Assembly: GCF_019145195.1 (NCBI RefSeq)
Contig: NZ_JAHSTW010000009.1
Coordinates: forward strand, 1-64,000
DNA: 64,000 bases
From: Pseudomonas siliginis
Lineage (GTDB): Bacteria > Pseudomonadota > Gammaproteobacteria > Pseudomonadales > Pseudomonadaceae
Direction: 5' to 3'
Below are positions 52,630 through 62,647 of the stretch, piece by piece. The notes below the pieces were generated by a model. The model was not told the DNA's origin and made no database searches. It saw nothing but the letters and a program-made list of their open reading frames with translations. How positions within the stretch are numbered: position 1 is the first letter of the stretch; the number at the start of each line of letters is the position of its first letter. The position numbers and the translations under genes are program-made.

Positions 52630-53981
52630 CCCTGACATCTTTTGGTCCAGCCAACCGCATCCAGCGTTCGGCCGAGACACACCCGCTGACCTGGCGTCTG
52701 CGTGATGACGGCGAAGCCGTGTGGCTCGACGAATATCAGGCCAAGAACGGTTACGCCGCTGCACGCAAAGCCTTCGCCGAGATGGATCAGGACGCGATCG
52801 TCCAGACCGTCAAAGACGCTGGCCTCAAGGGTCGCGGCGGCGCCGGCTTCCCCACTGGCGTGAAGTGGGGCCTGATGCCCAAGGACGAATCCATCAACAT
52901 CCGCTACCTGCTGTGCAACGCGGATGAAATGGAGCCGAACACCTGGAAAGACCGCATGCTGATGGAGCAACTGCCCCATCTGCTGATCGAAGGCATGCTG
53001 ATCAGTGCCCGCGCGCTGAAAACCTACCGTGGCTACATCTTCCTGCGCGGCGAATACACCACCGCCGCCAAGCACCTCAACCGTGCCGTGGAAGAAGCCA
53101 AGGCGGCCGGCCTGCTGGGCAAGAACATTCTCGGTTCGGGTTTCGATTTCGAGCTGTTCGTCCACACCGGCGCCGGGCGTTACATCTGCGGTGAAGAAAC
53201 CGCACTGATCAACTCCCTTGAAGGCCGCCGCGCCAACCCGCGCTCCAAGCCGCCCTTCCCTGCCGCCGTCGGCGTGTGGGGCAAGCCGACCTGCGTGAAC
53301 AACGTCGAAACCCTGTGCAACGTGCCGGCGATCATTGCCGACGGCGTTGACTGGTACAAATCGTTGGCCCGCGAAGGCTCCGAAGACATGGGCACCAAGC
53401 TCATGGGCTTCTCCGGCAAGGTCAAGAACCCGGGCCTGTGGGAACTGCCATTCGGCGTCACCGGTCGTGAACTGTTCGAAGACTACGCCGGCGGCATGCG
53501 CGACGGCTTCAAGCTTAAGGCCTGGCAGCCAGGGGGCGCCGGTACCGGTTTCCTCCTGCCGGAGCACCTCGACGCACAAATGTATGCCGGCGGTATCGCC
53601 AAGGTCGGGACCCGGATGGGTACCGGTCTGGCGATGGCGGTGGATGACAGCGTCAACATGGTCTCGCTGCTGCGCAACATGGAGCAGTTCTTCGCTCGCG
53701 AATCCTGCGGTTTCTGCACCCCGTGCCGCGATGGTCTGCCATGGAGCGTCAAGCTGCTGATGGCCATCGAACAGGGTAAGGGCCAGCCGGGCGACATCGA
53801 AACCCTGCTGGGTCTGGTCGGTTTCCTCGGCCCGGGCAAGACCTTCTGTGCTCACGCACCGGGTGCCGTGGAGCCGCTGGGCAGCGCGATCAAATACTTC
53901 CGTCCAGAGTTCGAAGCCGGTATCGCGCCTGTCAGCGCCGCCGTCCCGCCTCTGGCAAGGCCGATCGTAGTCGGCGCGTAA
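52626..53981 (+). CDS. nuoF: NADH-quinone oxidoreductase subunit F
   Basis: 451 residues. Holds FMN and the NADH site (KGRGGAGFPTGVKW, NADEMEPNTWKDR) and the [4Fe-4S] cluster N3 (ESCGFCTPCRDG). Entry point for electrons from NADH. The gene ends 136 bases before nuoG, the largest gap inside the operon; a strong hairpin lies there. Confidence 0.97.
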   Translation: MTLTSFGPANRIQRSAETHPLTWRLRDDGEAVWLDEYQAKNGYAAARKAFAEMDQDAIVQTVKDAGLKGRGGAGFPTGVKWGLMPKDESINIRYLLCNADEMEPNTWKDRMLMEQLPHLLIEGMLISARALKTYRGYIFLRGEYTTAAKHLNRAVEEAKAAGLLGKNILGSGFDFELFVHTGAGRYICGEETALINSLEGRRANPRSKPPFPAAVGVWGKPTCVNNVETLCNVPAIIADGVDWYKSLAREGSEDMGTKLMGFSGKVKNPGLWELPFGVTGRELFEDYAGGMRDGFKLKAWQPGGAGTGFLLPEHLDAQMYAGGIAKVGTRMGTGLAMAVDDSVNMVSLLRNMEQFFARESCGFCTPCRDGLPWSVKLLMAIEQGKGQPGDIETLLGLVGFLGPGKTFCAHAPGAVEPLGSAIKYFRPEFEAGIAPVSAAVPPLARPIVVGA

Positions 53982-53989
53982 ACGCTTAA

Positions 53990-54019
53990 AAAGGCGAAGG
54001 GTCCGTGCCCTTCGCCTTT
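53990..54019 (+). terminator. Perfect 12-bp hairpin between nuoF and nuoG
   Basis: AAAGGCGAAGGG (53990-54001) pairs with CCCTTCGCCTTT (54008-54019) without mismatch around a six-base loop. It is followed by CG and not by a T-run, so strong termination is not expected; it could protect the upstream mRNA or lower nuoG-N expression slightly. Confidence 0.55.
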
Positions 54020-54117
54020 CGTCCGATGACGCCCTTCGGGGCTGTTTGGATTCGGACGCATAACAAGATTCCATTAGCCACGCCCGCTGACACCGGGCCA
54101 ACGAAGACCTTTGAACC

Positions 54118-56832
54118 ATGGCCACTATCCACGTAGACGGCAAAGCGCTCGAAGTCGACGGGGCAGACAACCTGTTACAGGCATGTCTGTCGCTGGGCCT
54201 CGACATTCCATATTTCTGCTGGCACCCCGCGCTCGGTAGCGTCGGGGCCTGCCGCCAGTGCGCGGTCAAGCAGTACACCGACGAGAACGACACCCGTGGT
54301 CGTATCGTCATGTCCTGCATGACCCCGGCCACCGACAACACCTGGATCTCCATCGACGATGAAGAATCCAAGGCGTTCCGCGCCAGCGTTGTCGAATGGC
54401 TGATGACCAACCACCCGCACGACTGCCCGGTGTGCGAGGAAGGCGGTCACTGCCACCTGCAAGACATGACAGTGATGACCGGCCACAACGAGCGCCGTTA
54501 TCGCTTCAGCAAACGCACCCACCAGAACCAGCAACTGGGCCCGTTCATTTCCCACGAAATGAACCGCTGCATCGCCTGCTACCGCTGCGTGCGTTTCTAT
54601 AAGGACTACGCCGGCGGCACTGACCTCGGTGTATTCGGCGCCCACGACAACGTGTACTTCGGTCGCGTTGAGGACGGCACCCTCGAAAGCGAGTTCTCCG
54701 GCAACCTCACCGAGGTCTGCCCGACCGGTGTGTTCACCGACAAGACCCACTCCGAGCGCTACAACCGCAAGTGGGACATGCAGTTCGCCCCGAGCATCTG
54801 CCATGGCTGCTCGAGCGGTTGCAACATTTCCCCGGGCGAGCGTTACGGTGAACTGCGTCGCATCGAAAACCGTTTCAACGGTTCGGTTAACCAGTACTTC
54901 CTCTGCGACCGTGGCCGTTTCGGTTATGGCTACGTGAACCGCACCGACCGTCCACGTCAGCCGATGCTGGCCGATGGCACCAAGCTCAGCCTCGACGCTG
55001 CGCTGGACAAAGCCGCCGACCTGCTGCGCGGACGCAACATCGTCGGTATCGGTTCGCCTCGCGCCAGCCTCGAGAGCAACTACGCGTTGCGCGAACTGGT
55101 CGGTGCCGAGCACTTCTATTCGGGTATCGAAGCCTCCGAGCTGGAGCGCATTCGTCTGGTCCTGCAAGTGCTGAACGACAGCCCGCTGCCAGTGCCGAAC
55201 ATGCGCGACATCGAAGACCACGACGCGATCTTCGTCCTCGGCGAAGACCTGACCCAGACCGCCGCGCGTATGGCGCTGGCTCTGCGTCAGTCGGTCAAGG
55301 GCAAGGCTGAAGACATGGCCGAAGCCATGCGCGTACAGCCTTGGCTCGACGCGGCGGTGAAGAACATCGGCCAGCACGCGCTGAACCCGCTGTTCATCGC
55401 CAGCCTCGCCGAAACCAAGCTCGACGACGTCGCCGAAGAGTGCGTACACGCAGCTCCCGACGATCTGGCGCGCATCGGTTTCGCCGTGGCTCACGCGCTG
55501 GACGCCAGTGCCCCGGCCGTTGAAGGTCTGGACACCGAAGCCCTGGAACTGGCGCAGCGCATCGCCGATGCCCTGCTCGCCGCCAAGCGTCCGCTGATTA
55601 TCGCCGGTACTTCGCTGGGCTCCAAAGCCCTGATCGAAGCTGCCGCGAACATCGCCAAGGCCCTGAAGCTGCGCGAGAAGAACGGTTCGATCAGCCTGAT
55701 CGTGCCGGAAGCCAACAGCCTCGGTCTGGCCATGCTCGGTGGCGAATCGGTCGACGCCGCGCTGCAAGCGGTCATCGATGGCAAGGCCGACGCTATCGTC
55801 GTGCTGGAAAACGATCTGTACACCCGCACTGCCAACGCCAAGGTCGATGCTGCGCTGAACGCCGCCAAAGTAGTGATCGTCGCTGACCATCAGAAAACCG
55901 CCACCACTGATCGCGCGCACCTGGTTCTGCCAGCGGCGAGCTTCGCCGAGGGCGACGGTACGCTGGTCAGCCAGGAAGGCCGCGCTCAGCGCTTCTTCCA
56001 GGTTTTCGATCCGCAATACATGGACGCGAGCATTCTGGTGCACGAAGGCTGGCGCTGGCTGCACGCCCTGCGCTCGACCCTGCTGAACCAGCCGATCGAC
56101 TGGACGCAACTTGACCACGTCACCGCTGCCGTTGCCTCGAGCACCGCGCAACTGGCGCGTATCGTCGACGCAGCCCCATCGGCCGCGTTCCGCATCAAGG
56201 GTCTGAAACTGGCCCGTGAGCCGCTGCGTTACTCCGGTCGCACCGCAATGCGCGCCGACATCAGCGTTCACGAACCACGCACCCCGCAAGACCAGGACAC
56301 CGCGTTCGCCTTCTCCATGGAAGGTTACTCGGGCTCCGCCGAACCGCGTCAGCAGGTGCCATTCGCATGGTCGCCGGGCTGGAACTCGCCACAAGCGTGG
56401 AACAAGTTCCAGGACGAAGTCGGTGGTCATCTGCGCGCTGGCGACCCGGGCACACGCCTGATCGAAAGCACCGGTGATTCGCTGAACTGGTTCGCTGCTG
56501 CGCCGCGTGCGTTCAACCCGGCGCCGGGTACCTGGCAAGCCGTGCCGTTCTTCCACCTGTTCGGCAGCGAAGAAAACTCTTCGAAAGCCGCACCGGTACA
56601 GGAACGCATTCCGGCTCCGTACGTGGCTCTGGCGAAATCCGAAGCGGATCGCCTCGGCGTCAACGACGGTGCCCTGCTGAGCCTGAACGTGGCCGGTCAG
56701 ACATTGCGTCTGCCGCTGCGCATCAATGAAGAACTGGGCGCCGGTCTGGTGGCACTGCCTGCGGGCATCGCCGGCATTCCACCGGCATTCGCCGGCGTGT
56801 CCGTCGACGGTCTGCAGGAGGCAGCGCAATGA
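54118..56832 (+). CDS. nuoG: NADH-quinone oxidoreductase subunit G
   Basis: 904 residues, the large iron-sulfur subunit. N-terminal [2Fe-2S] N1b (CWHPALGSVGACRQCAV), then CPVCEEGGHCHLQDM and CIACYRCVRFYKDY for N5 and N4, and the extra cluster N7 motif CHGCSSGCNI with a later Cys in YFLCDRGRF, as in E. coli. The C-terminal part is molybdopterin-oxidoreductase-like without cofactor. It overlaps nuoH by four bases. Confidence 0.96.
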   Translation: MATIHVDGKALEVDGADNLLQACLSLGLDIPYFCWHPALGSVGACRQCAVKQYTDENDTRGRIVMSCMTPATDNTWISIDDEESKAFRASVVEWLMTNHPHDCPVCEEGGHCHLQDMTVMTGHNERRYRFSKRTHQNQQLGPFISHEMNRCIACYRCVRFYKDYAGGTDLGVFGAHDNVYFGRVEDGTLESEFSGNLTEVCPTGVFTDKTHSERYNRKWDMQFAPSICHGCSSGCNISPGERYGELRRIENRFNGSVNQYFLCDRGRFGYGYVNRTDRPRQPMLADGTKLSLDAALDKAADLLRGRNIVGIGSPRASLESNYALRELVGAEHFYSGIEASELERIRLVLQVLNDSPLPVPNMRDIEDHDAIFVLGEDLTQTAARMALALRQSVKGKAEDMAEAMRVQPWLDAAVKNIGQHALNPLFIASLAETKLDDVAEECVHAAPDDLARIGFAVAHALDASAPAVEGLDTEALELAQRIADALLAAKRPLIIAGTSLGSKALIEAAANIAKALKLREKNGSISLIVPEANSLGLAMLGGESVDAALQAVIDGKADAIVVLENDLYTRTANAKVDAALNAAKVVIVADHQKTATTDRAHLVLPAASFAEGDGTLVSQEGRAQRFFQVFDPQYMDASILVHEGWRWLHALRSTLLNQPIDWTQLDHVTAAVASSTAQLARIVDAAPSAAFRIKGLKLAREPLRYSGRTAMRADISVHEPRTPQDQDTAFAFSMEGYSGSAEPRQQVPFAWSPGWNSPQAWNKFQDEVGGHLRAGDPGTRLIESTGDSLNWFAAAPRAFNPAPGTWQAVPFFHLFGSEENSSKAAPVQERIPAPYVALAKSEADRLGVNDGALLSLNVAGQTLRLPLRINEELGAGLVALPAGIAGIPPAFAGVSVDGLQEAAQ

Positions 56833-57836
56833 CCTGGTTCACCCCTGAAGTGATCGATGTGATCCTGACGGTCATCAAAGCCATCGTGATCCTGCTGGCC
56901 GTGGTGGTCGCAGGCGCCTTGCTCAGCTTTGTCGAACGTCGTCTGCTGGGCTGGTGGCAGGACCGTTACGGTCCGAACCGCGTTGGCCCGTTCGGCATGT
57001 TCCAGATCGCCGCCGACATGCTGAAGATGTTCTTCAAGGAAGACTGGACCCCGCCGTTCGCCGACAAGGTGATTTTCACCCTGGCGCCGGTGGTGGCCAT
57101 GTCCGCCCTGCTGATCGCCTTTGCGATCATCCCGATCACCCCGACCTGGGGCGTGGCGGATCTGAACATCGGCCTGCTGTTCTTCTTCGCCATGGCCGGT
57201 CTGTCGGTGTACGCGGTGCTGTTCGCCGGCTGGTCGAGCAACAACAAGTTCGCCCTGCTCGGCAGCTTGCGTGCCTCGGCGCAGACCGTGTCCTACGAAG
57301 TGTTCATGGGCTTGGCCCTGATGGGCATCGTGGTGCAGGTCGGCTCGTTCAACATGCGCGACATCGTCGAGTACCAGGCGCAGAACCTGTGGTTCATCAT
57401 TCCGCAGTTCTTCGGCTTCTGTACCTTCTTCATCGCCGGCGTCGCCGTGACTCACCGTCACCCGTTCGACCAGCCGGAAGCGGAACAGGAACTGGCCGAC
57501 GGTTACCACATTGAATACGCCGGTATGAAATGGGGCATGTTCTTCGTCGGTGAATACATCGGCATCATCCTGATCTCGGCGCTGCTGGTCACCCTGTTCT
57601 TCGGTGGCTGGCACGGTCCGTTCGGCATCCTGCCGCAACTGTCCTTCGTCTGGTTCGCACTGAAGACCGCGTTCTTCATCATGCTGTTCATCCTGCTGCG
57701 CGCTTCCATCCCGCGTCCGCGTTATGACCAGGTGATGGATTTCAGCTGGAAATTCTGCCTGCCACTGACCCTGATCAATTTGCTGGTGACCGCTGCGGTT
57801 GTGTTGATGAACACGCCTGCGGTTGCGGTTCAGTGA
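56829..57836 (+). CDS. nuoH: NADH-quinone oxidoreductase subunit H
   Basis: 335 residues, eight membrane helices; connects the quinone channel to the proton-pumping arm. Signatures GPNRVGPFGMFQIAAD, EVFMGLALMGIV and PFDQPEAEQELADGYHIEY (the E-channel loop) are clear. Twelve bases before nuoI. Confidence 0.97.
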   Translation: MTWFTPEVIDVILTVIKAIVILLAVVVAGALLSFVERRLLGWWQDRYGPNRVGPFGMFQIAADMLKMFFKEDWTPPFADKVIFTLAPVVAMSALLIAFAIIPITPTWGVADLNIGLLFFFAMAGLSVYAVLFAGWSSNNKFALLGSLRASAQTVSYEVFMGLALMGIVVQVGSFNMRDIVEYQAQNLWFIIPQFFGFCTFFIAGVAVTHRHPFDQPEAEQELADGYHIEYAGMKWGMFFVGEYIGIILISALLVTLFFGGWHGPFGILPQLSFVWFALKTAFFIMLFILLRASIPRPRYDQVMDFSWKFCLPLTLINLLVTAAVVLMNTPAVAVQ

Positions 57837-57847
57837 GGATTTGACCC

Positions 57848-58396
57848 ATGTTCAAATATATTGGCGACATCGTTAAGGGTACCGGTACCCAGTTGCGCAG
57901 CCTGGTCATGGTCTTCGGCCACGGCTTTCGCAAGCGCGACACCCTGCAATACCCCGAAGAGCAGGTCTATCTGCCGCCGCGCTACCGTGGCCGCATCGTC
58001 CTGACCCGCGACCCCGATGGCGAAGAACGCTGCGTAGCCTGCAACCTGTGTGCCGTGGCCTGCCCGGTGGGTTGCATCTCGCTGCAGAAAGCTGAAACCG
58101 AAGACGGTCGCTGGTACCCGGACTTCTTCCGGATCAACTTCTCGCGCTGCATTTTCTGCGGTCTCTGCGAGGAAGCCTGCCCGACCACCGCGATCCAGCT
58201 GACCCCGGATTTCGAGATGGCCGAGTTCAAACGTCAGGACCTGGTGTACGAGAAAGAAGATCTGCTGATCTCCGGCCCCGGCAAAAACCCTGATTACAAC
58301 TTCTATCGTGTTGCAGGTATGGCAATCGCTGGCAAGCCAAAAGGCGCTGCGCAGAACGAAGCCGAACCGATCAACGTGAAGAGCTTGCTGCCTTAA
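57848..58396 (+). CDS. nuoI: NADH-quinone oxidoreductase subunit I
   Basis: 182 residues with two [4Fe-4S] clusters (N6a, N6b): CVACNLCAVACPVGCI and CIFCGLCEEACPTTAI. Carries electrons from NuoG to NuoB. ATG 57848 directly precedes FKYIGDIVKGTGTQLRSL, the conserved start. Confidence 0.97.
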   Translation: MFKYIGDIVKGTGTQLRSLVMVFGHGFRKRDTLQYPEEQVYLPPRYRGRIVLTRDPDGEERCVACNLCAVACPVGCISLQKAETEDGRWYPDFFRINFSRCIFCGLCEEACPTTAIQLTPDFEMAEFKRQDLVYEKEDLLISGPGKNPDYNFYRVAGMAIAGKPKGAAQNEAEPINVKSLLP

Positions 58397-58405
58397 GGAA
58401 GAACG

Positions 58406-58906
58406 ATGGAATTCGCTTTCTATTTCGCATCGGGTATTGCTGTGGTGTCCACGCTGCGTGTGGTCACCAACACCAACCCTGTGCACGCCCTGCTCTACCT
58501 GATCATCTCGTTGATCGCCGTGGCCATGACTTTCTTCGCCCTCGGCGCGCCGTTCGCCGGTGTGCTGGAAGTGATCGCCTACGCCGGCGCCATCATGGTG
58601 CTGTTCGTGTTCGTGGTGATGATGCTCAACCTGGGTCCCGCCTCGGTGCAGCAGGAACGCACCTGGCTCAAGCCCGGCATCTGGGCAGGACCGGTGATTC
58701 TTGCCGCGCTGCTGCTGGCCGAACTGCTGTATGTGCTGTTCGCTCACCAGAGCGGCCAGGCCATCGGCCACACCACCGTAGACGCGAAAGCCGTGGGCAT
58801 CAGCCTGTTCGGCCCGTACCTGCTGGTGGTCGAACTCGCCTCGATGCTGCTGCTCGCCGCAGCCGTCACGGCGTTCCATTTGGGCCGTAACGAGGCGAAG
58901 GAGTAA
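58406..58906 (+). CDS. nuoJ: NADH-quinone oxidoreductase subunit J
   Basis: 166 residues, five membrane helices including the third one (VIAYAGAIMVLFVFVVMMLN) with a pi-bulge that takes part in the conformational coupling of complex I. It is followed four bases later by nuoK. Confidence 0.95.
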   Translation: MEFAFYFASGIAVVSTLRVVTNTNPVHALLYLIISLIAVAMTFFALGAPFAGVLEVIAYAGAIMVLFVFVVMMLNLGPASVQQERTWLKPGIWAGPVILAALLLAELLYVLFAHQSGQAIGHTTVDAKAVGISLFGPYLLVVELASMLLLAAAVTAFHLGRNEAKE

Positions 58907-58909
58907 GAC

Positions 58910-59218
58910 ATGCCTGCTATCCCTCTCGAACATGGTTTAGCCGTTGCCGGCATCCTGTTCTGCCTTGGTCTGGTCGGCCTGATGGTCCGCCGCAACATTT
59001 TGTTCGTGTTGATGAGTCTGGAAGTGATGATGAACGCCTCTGCCCTGGCCTTCATCGTTGCGGGCGCCCGCTGGGCGCAGCCGGATGGACAGATCATGTT
59101 CATCCTGGTGATCAGCCTTGCCGCAGCCGAGGCCAGTATTGGTCTGGCGATCCTGCTGCAGCTGTATCGCCGCTTCCACACGCTCGATATCGACGCTGCC
59201 AGTGAGATGCGCGGATGA
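58910..59218 (+). CDS. nuoK: NADH-quinone oxidoreductase subunit K
   Basis: 102 residues, three membrane helices with the two conserved acidic residues (E in [16 protein letters not shown] and E in [13 protein letters not shown]) that belong to the first proton path. Overlaps nuoL by four bases (ATGA). Confidence 0.96.
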
Positions 59219-61068
59219 ACCTACTCTTTCTGACTTTCGTATTCCCTCTGATCGGGTTCCTGTTGCTGTCGTTCTCGCGCGGCCGCTTCTCGGAAAACCT
59301 CTCGGCGCTGATCGGTGTCGGTTCGATCGGCCTGTCGGCCATCGTCACCGCTTACGTGATCTGGCAATTCAACGTCGCGCCGCCGGAAGGTGGCGTGTAC
59401 ACCCAGGTGCTGTGGCGCTGGATGTCGGTGGAAGGTTTCCAGCCGAACTTCGCGCTGTACCTGGATGGCCTGTCGGTGACCATGCTCGGTGTGGTCGTCG
59501 GCGTCGGCTTCCTGATCCACCTGTTCGCGTCCTGGTACATGCGTGGCGAAGACGGTTACTCGCGCTTCTTCTCGTACACCAACCTGTTCATCGCCAGCAT
59601 GCTGTTCCTGATCCTCGGCGATAACCTGCTGTTCATCTACTTCGGTTGGGAAGGCGTGGGCCTGTGCTCGTACCTGTTGATCGGTTTCTACTACAGCAAC
59701 CGCAACAACGGTAACGCCGCACTCAAGGCATTCATCGTCACCCGTATCGGCGACGTGTTCATGGCCATCGGCCTGTTCATCCTGTTCCAGCAACTGGGCA
59801 CGTTGAACGTCCAGGAACTGCTGGTGCGTGCGCCTGAGCACTTCAAGGTCGGTGACTTCTGGATCGTTCTGGCAACCCTGATGCTGCTAGGCGGTGCTGT
59901 CGGTAAATCGGCGCAGCTGCCGCTGCAAACCTGGCTCGCGGATGCGATGGCCGGCCCTACCCCGGTTTCGGCACTGATCCACGCCGCAACCATGGTCACC
60001 GCCGGTGTCTACCTGATCGCCCGTACCCATGGTCTGTTCGCCTTGGCGCCGGACATCCTGCACCTCGTCGGCATCGTCGGTGGCGTGACCCTGGTGCTGG
60101 CCGGTTTTGCCGCGCTGGTGCAGACCGACATCAAACGTATCCTCGCCTACTCGACCATGAGCCAGATCGGCTACATGTTCCTGGCGCTGGGCGTTGGTGC
60201 CTGGGAAGGCGCGATCTTCCACCTGATGACCCACGCCTTCTTCAAGGCCCTGCTGTTCCTTGCTTCCGGTGCGGTGATCGTTGCCTGCCACCACGAGCAG
60301 AACATCTTCAAGATGGGCGGTCTGTGGAAGAAACTGCCACTGGCCTACGCCAGCTTCATCGTCGGTGGTGCCGCGCTGGCCGCTCTGCCACTGGTTACCG
60401 CAGGCTTCTACTCCAAGGACGAAATCCTCTGGGAAGCGTTCGCCAGCGGCAACCAGGGTCTGCTTTACGCAGGTCTGGTCGGTGCGTTCATGACTTCGCT
60501 GTATACCTTCCGCCTGATCTTCATCGCGTTCCACGGTGAAGCCAAGACCGAAGCCCACGCCGGCCACGGCATTGCCCACTGGCTGCCTCTGTCGGTACTG
60601 ATCGTGCTGTCGACTTTCGTCGGCGCGATGATCGTGCCACCGCTGCACGGCGTACTGCCGCAAAGCGTCGGCCATGCCGGTGGCGAAGCCAAGCACAGTC
60701 TGGAAATCGCCTCGGGCGCCATCGCCTTGGCCGGTATCCTGCTGGCAGCGCTGCTGTTCCTCGGCAAGCGTCGCTTCGTCACGGCGATCGCCAACAGCGG
60801 CATCGGCCGTTTCCTTTCGGCCTGGTGGTTCGCTGCCTGGGGCTTCGACTGGATCTACGACAAACTGTTCGTCAAGCCGTACCTTGCGATCAGCCATGTA
60901 CTGCGCAAAGACCCGCTCGACCAGACCATCGGTCTGATCCCGCGTATGGCCAAGGGTGGTCACACTGCCCTGAGCCGCACCGAGACCGGTCAACTGCGTT
61001 GGTACGCCGCCTCGATGGCTGCTGGTGCCGTGCTGGTGATCGGCGCCATCGTGCTGGTAGCGGTCTGA
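59215..61068 (+). CDS. nuoL: NADH-quinone oxidoreductase subunit L
   Basis: 617 residues, the distal antiporter-like proton pump, about 16 membrane helices with a long lateral helix. Conserved [15 protein letters not shown] (Glu), [16 protein letters not shown] (Lys), [20 protein letters not shown] and [18 protein letters not shown] are intact. Confidence 0.97.
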
Positions 61069-61107
61069 TATGAACCTTGCGAATTTGCGAAAGGAAACGA
61101 GCCCGTC

Positions 61108-62640
61108 ATGATTCTGCCTTGGCTAATCCTGATCCCCTTCATCGGCGGCCTGCTGTGCTGGATGGGTGAGCGCTTCGGCGCTACCCTCCCGCGCTGGATT
61201 GCGCTGTTGACCATGACCCTGGAACTCGCGCTCGGCCTCTGGCTGTGGGCCCACGGTGACTATTCATTCGCACCGGCGCCGGGCGCCGATCCGACCTGGG
61301 CGCTTGAGTTCAAGCATGTCTGGATCCAGCGTTTCGGCATCAACGTGCACCTGGCCCTCGACGGCCTGTCGCTGTTGATGATCCTGCTGACCGGTCTGCT
61401 GGGTATCCTCTCGGTACTCTGCTCGTGGAAAGAGATTCAACGTCACGTTGGCTTCTTCCACCTGAACCTGATGTGGATCCTGGGCGGCGTCGTCGGCGTG
61501 TTCCTCGCCCTCGACTTGTTCATGTTCTTCTTCTTCTGGGAAATGATGCTGGTGCCGATGTACTTCCTCATCGCGCTCTGGGGTCACAGTTCTTCGGACG
61601 GCAAGAAAACCCGGATCTACGCAGCGACCAAGTTCTTCATCTTCACTCAGGCGTCCGGCCTGATCATGCTGGTGGCGATCCTCGGTCTGGTGCTGGTCAA
61701 CTTCAACAACACCGGCGTGATTACCTTCAACTACGCCGACCTGTTGAAAACCAAGATGTCGATGACCACCGAGTACATTCTGATGCTCGGCTTCTTCATC
61801 GCTTTCGCGGTCAAGCTGCCCGTCGTACCGTTCCACTCCTGGCTGCCTGATGCTCACGCCCAGGCGCCGACTGCCGGTTCCGTCGACCTCGCCGGTATCC
61901 TGCTGAAAACCGCGGCCTACGGCCTGCTGCGTTTCGCCCTGCCGCTGTTCCCGAACGCTTCGGCGGAGTTCGCGCCGATCGCCATGACCCTCGGTCTGAT
62001 CGGGATCTTCTACGGCGCGTTCCTGGCGTTCGCACAAACCGACATCAAGCGTCTGATTGCCTTCTCTTCCGTTTCCCACATGGGCTTCGTGTTGATCGGC
62101 ATCTACTCCGGCAGCCAACTGGCGCTGCAAGGTGCAGTGATCCAGATGCTGGCGCACGGTCTGTCGGCAGCGGCGCTGTTTATCCTCAGCGGTCAGTTGT
62201 ACGAGCGTCTGCATACCCGTGACATGCGTGAGATGGGCGGTCTGTGGTCGCGTATCGCTTACCTGCCGGCCATCAGCCTGTTCTTCGCTGCGGCGTCGCT
62301 GGGCTTGCCGGGCACCGGTAACTTTGTCGGCGAATTCCTGATCCTGATCGGCTCCTTCGCCAGCGCTCCATGGGTCACGGCGATTGCCACTTCCGGTCTG
62401 GTGTTCGGTTCGGTCTACTCGCTGATCATGATCCACCGTGCCTACTTCGGCCCGTCGAAATCCGACGCGGTGCTGCACGGCATGGACGCGCGCGAACTGA
62501 TCATGGTGCTCGGTCTGGCGGTATTGCTGATTTACCTCGGCGTCTACCCGCAACCGTTCCTCGACACCTCTGCCGCCACCATGCATGGCGTGCAGCAGTG
62601 GCTCGGCACCGCCTTCTCTCAACTCGCTTCGGCCCGGTAA
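61108..62640 (+). CDS. nuoM: NADH-quinone oxidoreductase subunit M
   Basis: 510 residues, the middle antiporter-like pump. FFFWEMMLVPMYFLIALWG holds the key Glu, KLPVVPFHSWLPDAHAQAPT the key Lys/His region, and SVSHMGFVLIGIYS is conserved. The longer gap (39 bases) from nuoL has its own ribosome-binding site (GAAAGGAAACG). Eight bases before nuoN. Confidence 0.97.
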   Translation: MILPWLILIPFIGGLLCWMGERFGATLPRWIALLTMTLELALGLWLWAHGDYSFAPAPGADPTWALEFKHVWIQRFGINVHLALDGLSLLMILLTGLLGILSVLCSWKEIQRHVGFFHLNLMWILGGVVGVFLALDLFMFFFFWEMMLVPMYFLIALWGHSSSDGKKTRIYAATKFFIFTQASGLIMLVAILGLVLVNFNNTGVITFNYADLLKTKMSMTTEYILMLGFFIAFAVKLPVVPFHSWLPDAHAQAPTAGSVDLAGILLKTAAYGLLRFALPLFPNASAEFAPIAMTLGLIGIFYGAFLAFAQTDIKRLIAFSSVSHMGFVLIGIYSGSQLALQGAVIQMLAHGLSAAALFILSGQLYERLHTRDMREMGGLWSRIAYLPAISLFFAAASLGLPGTGNFVGEFLILIGSFASAPWVTAIATSGLVFGSVYSLIMIHRAYFGPSKSDAVLHGMDARELIMVLGLAVLLIYLGVYPQPFLDTSAATMHGVQQWLGTAFSQLASAR

Positions 62641-62647
62641 GAGCGCT

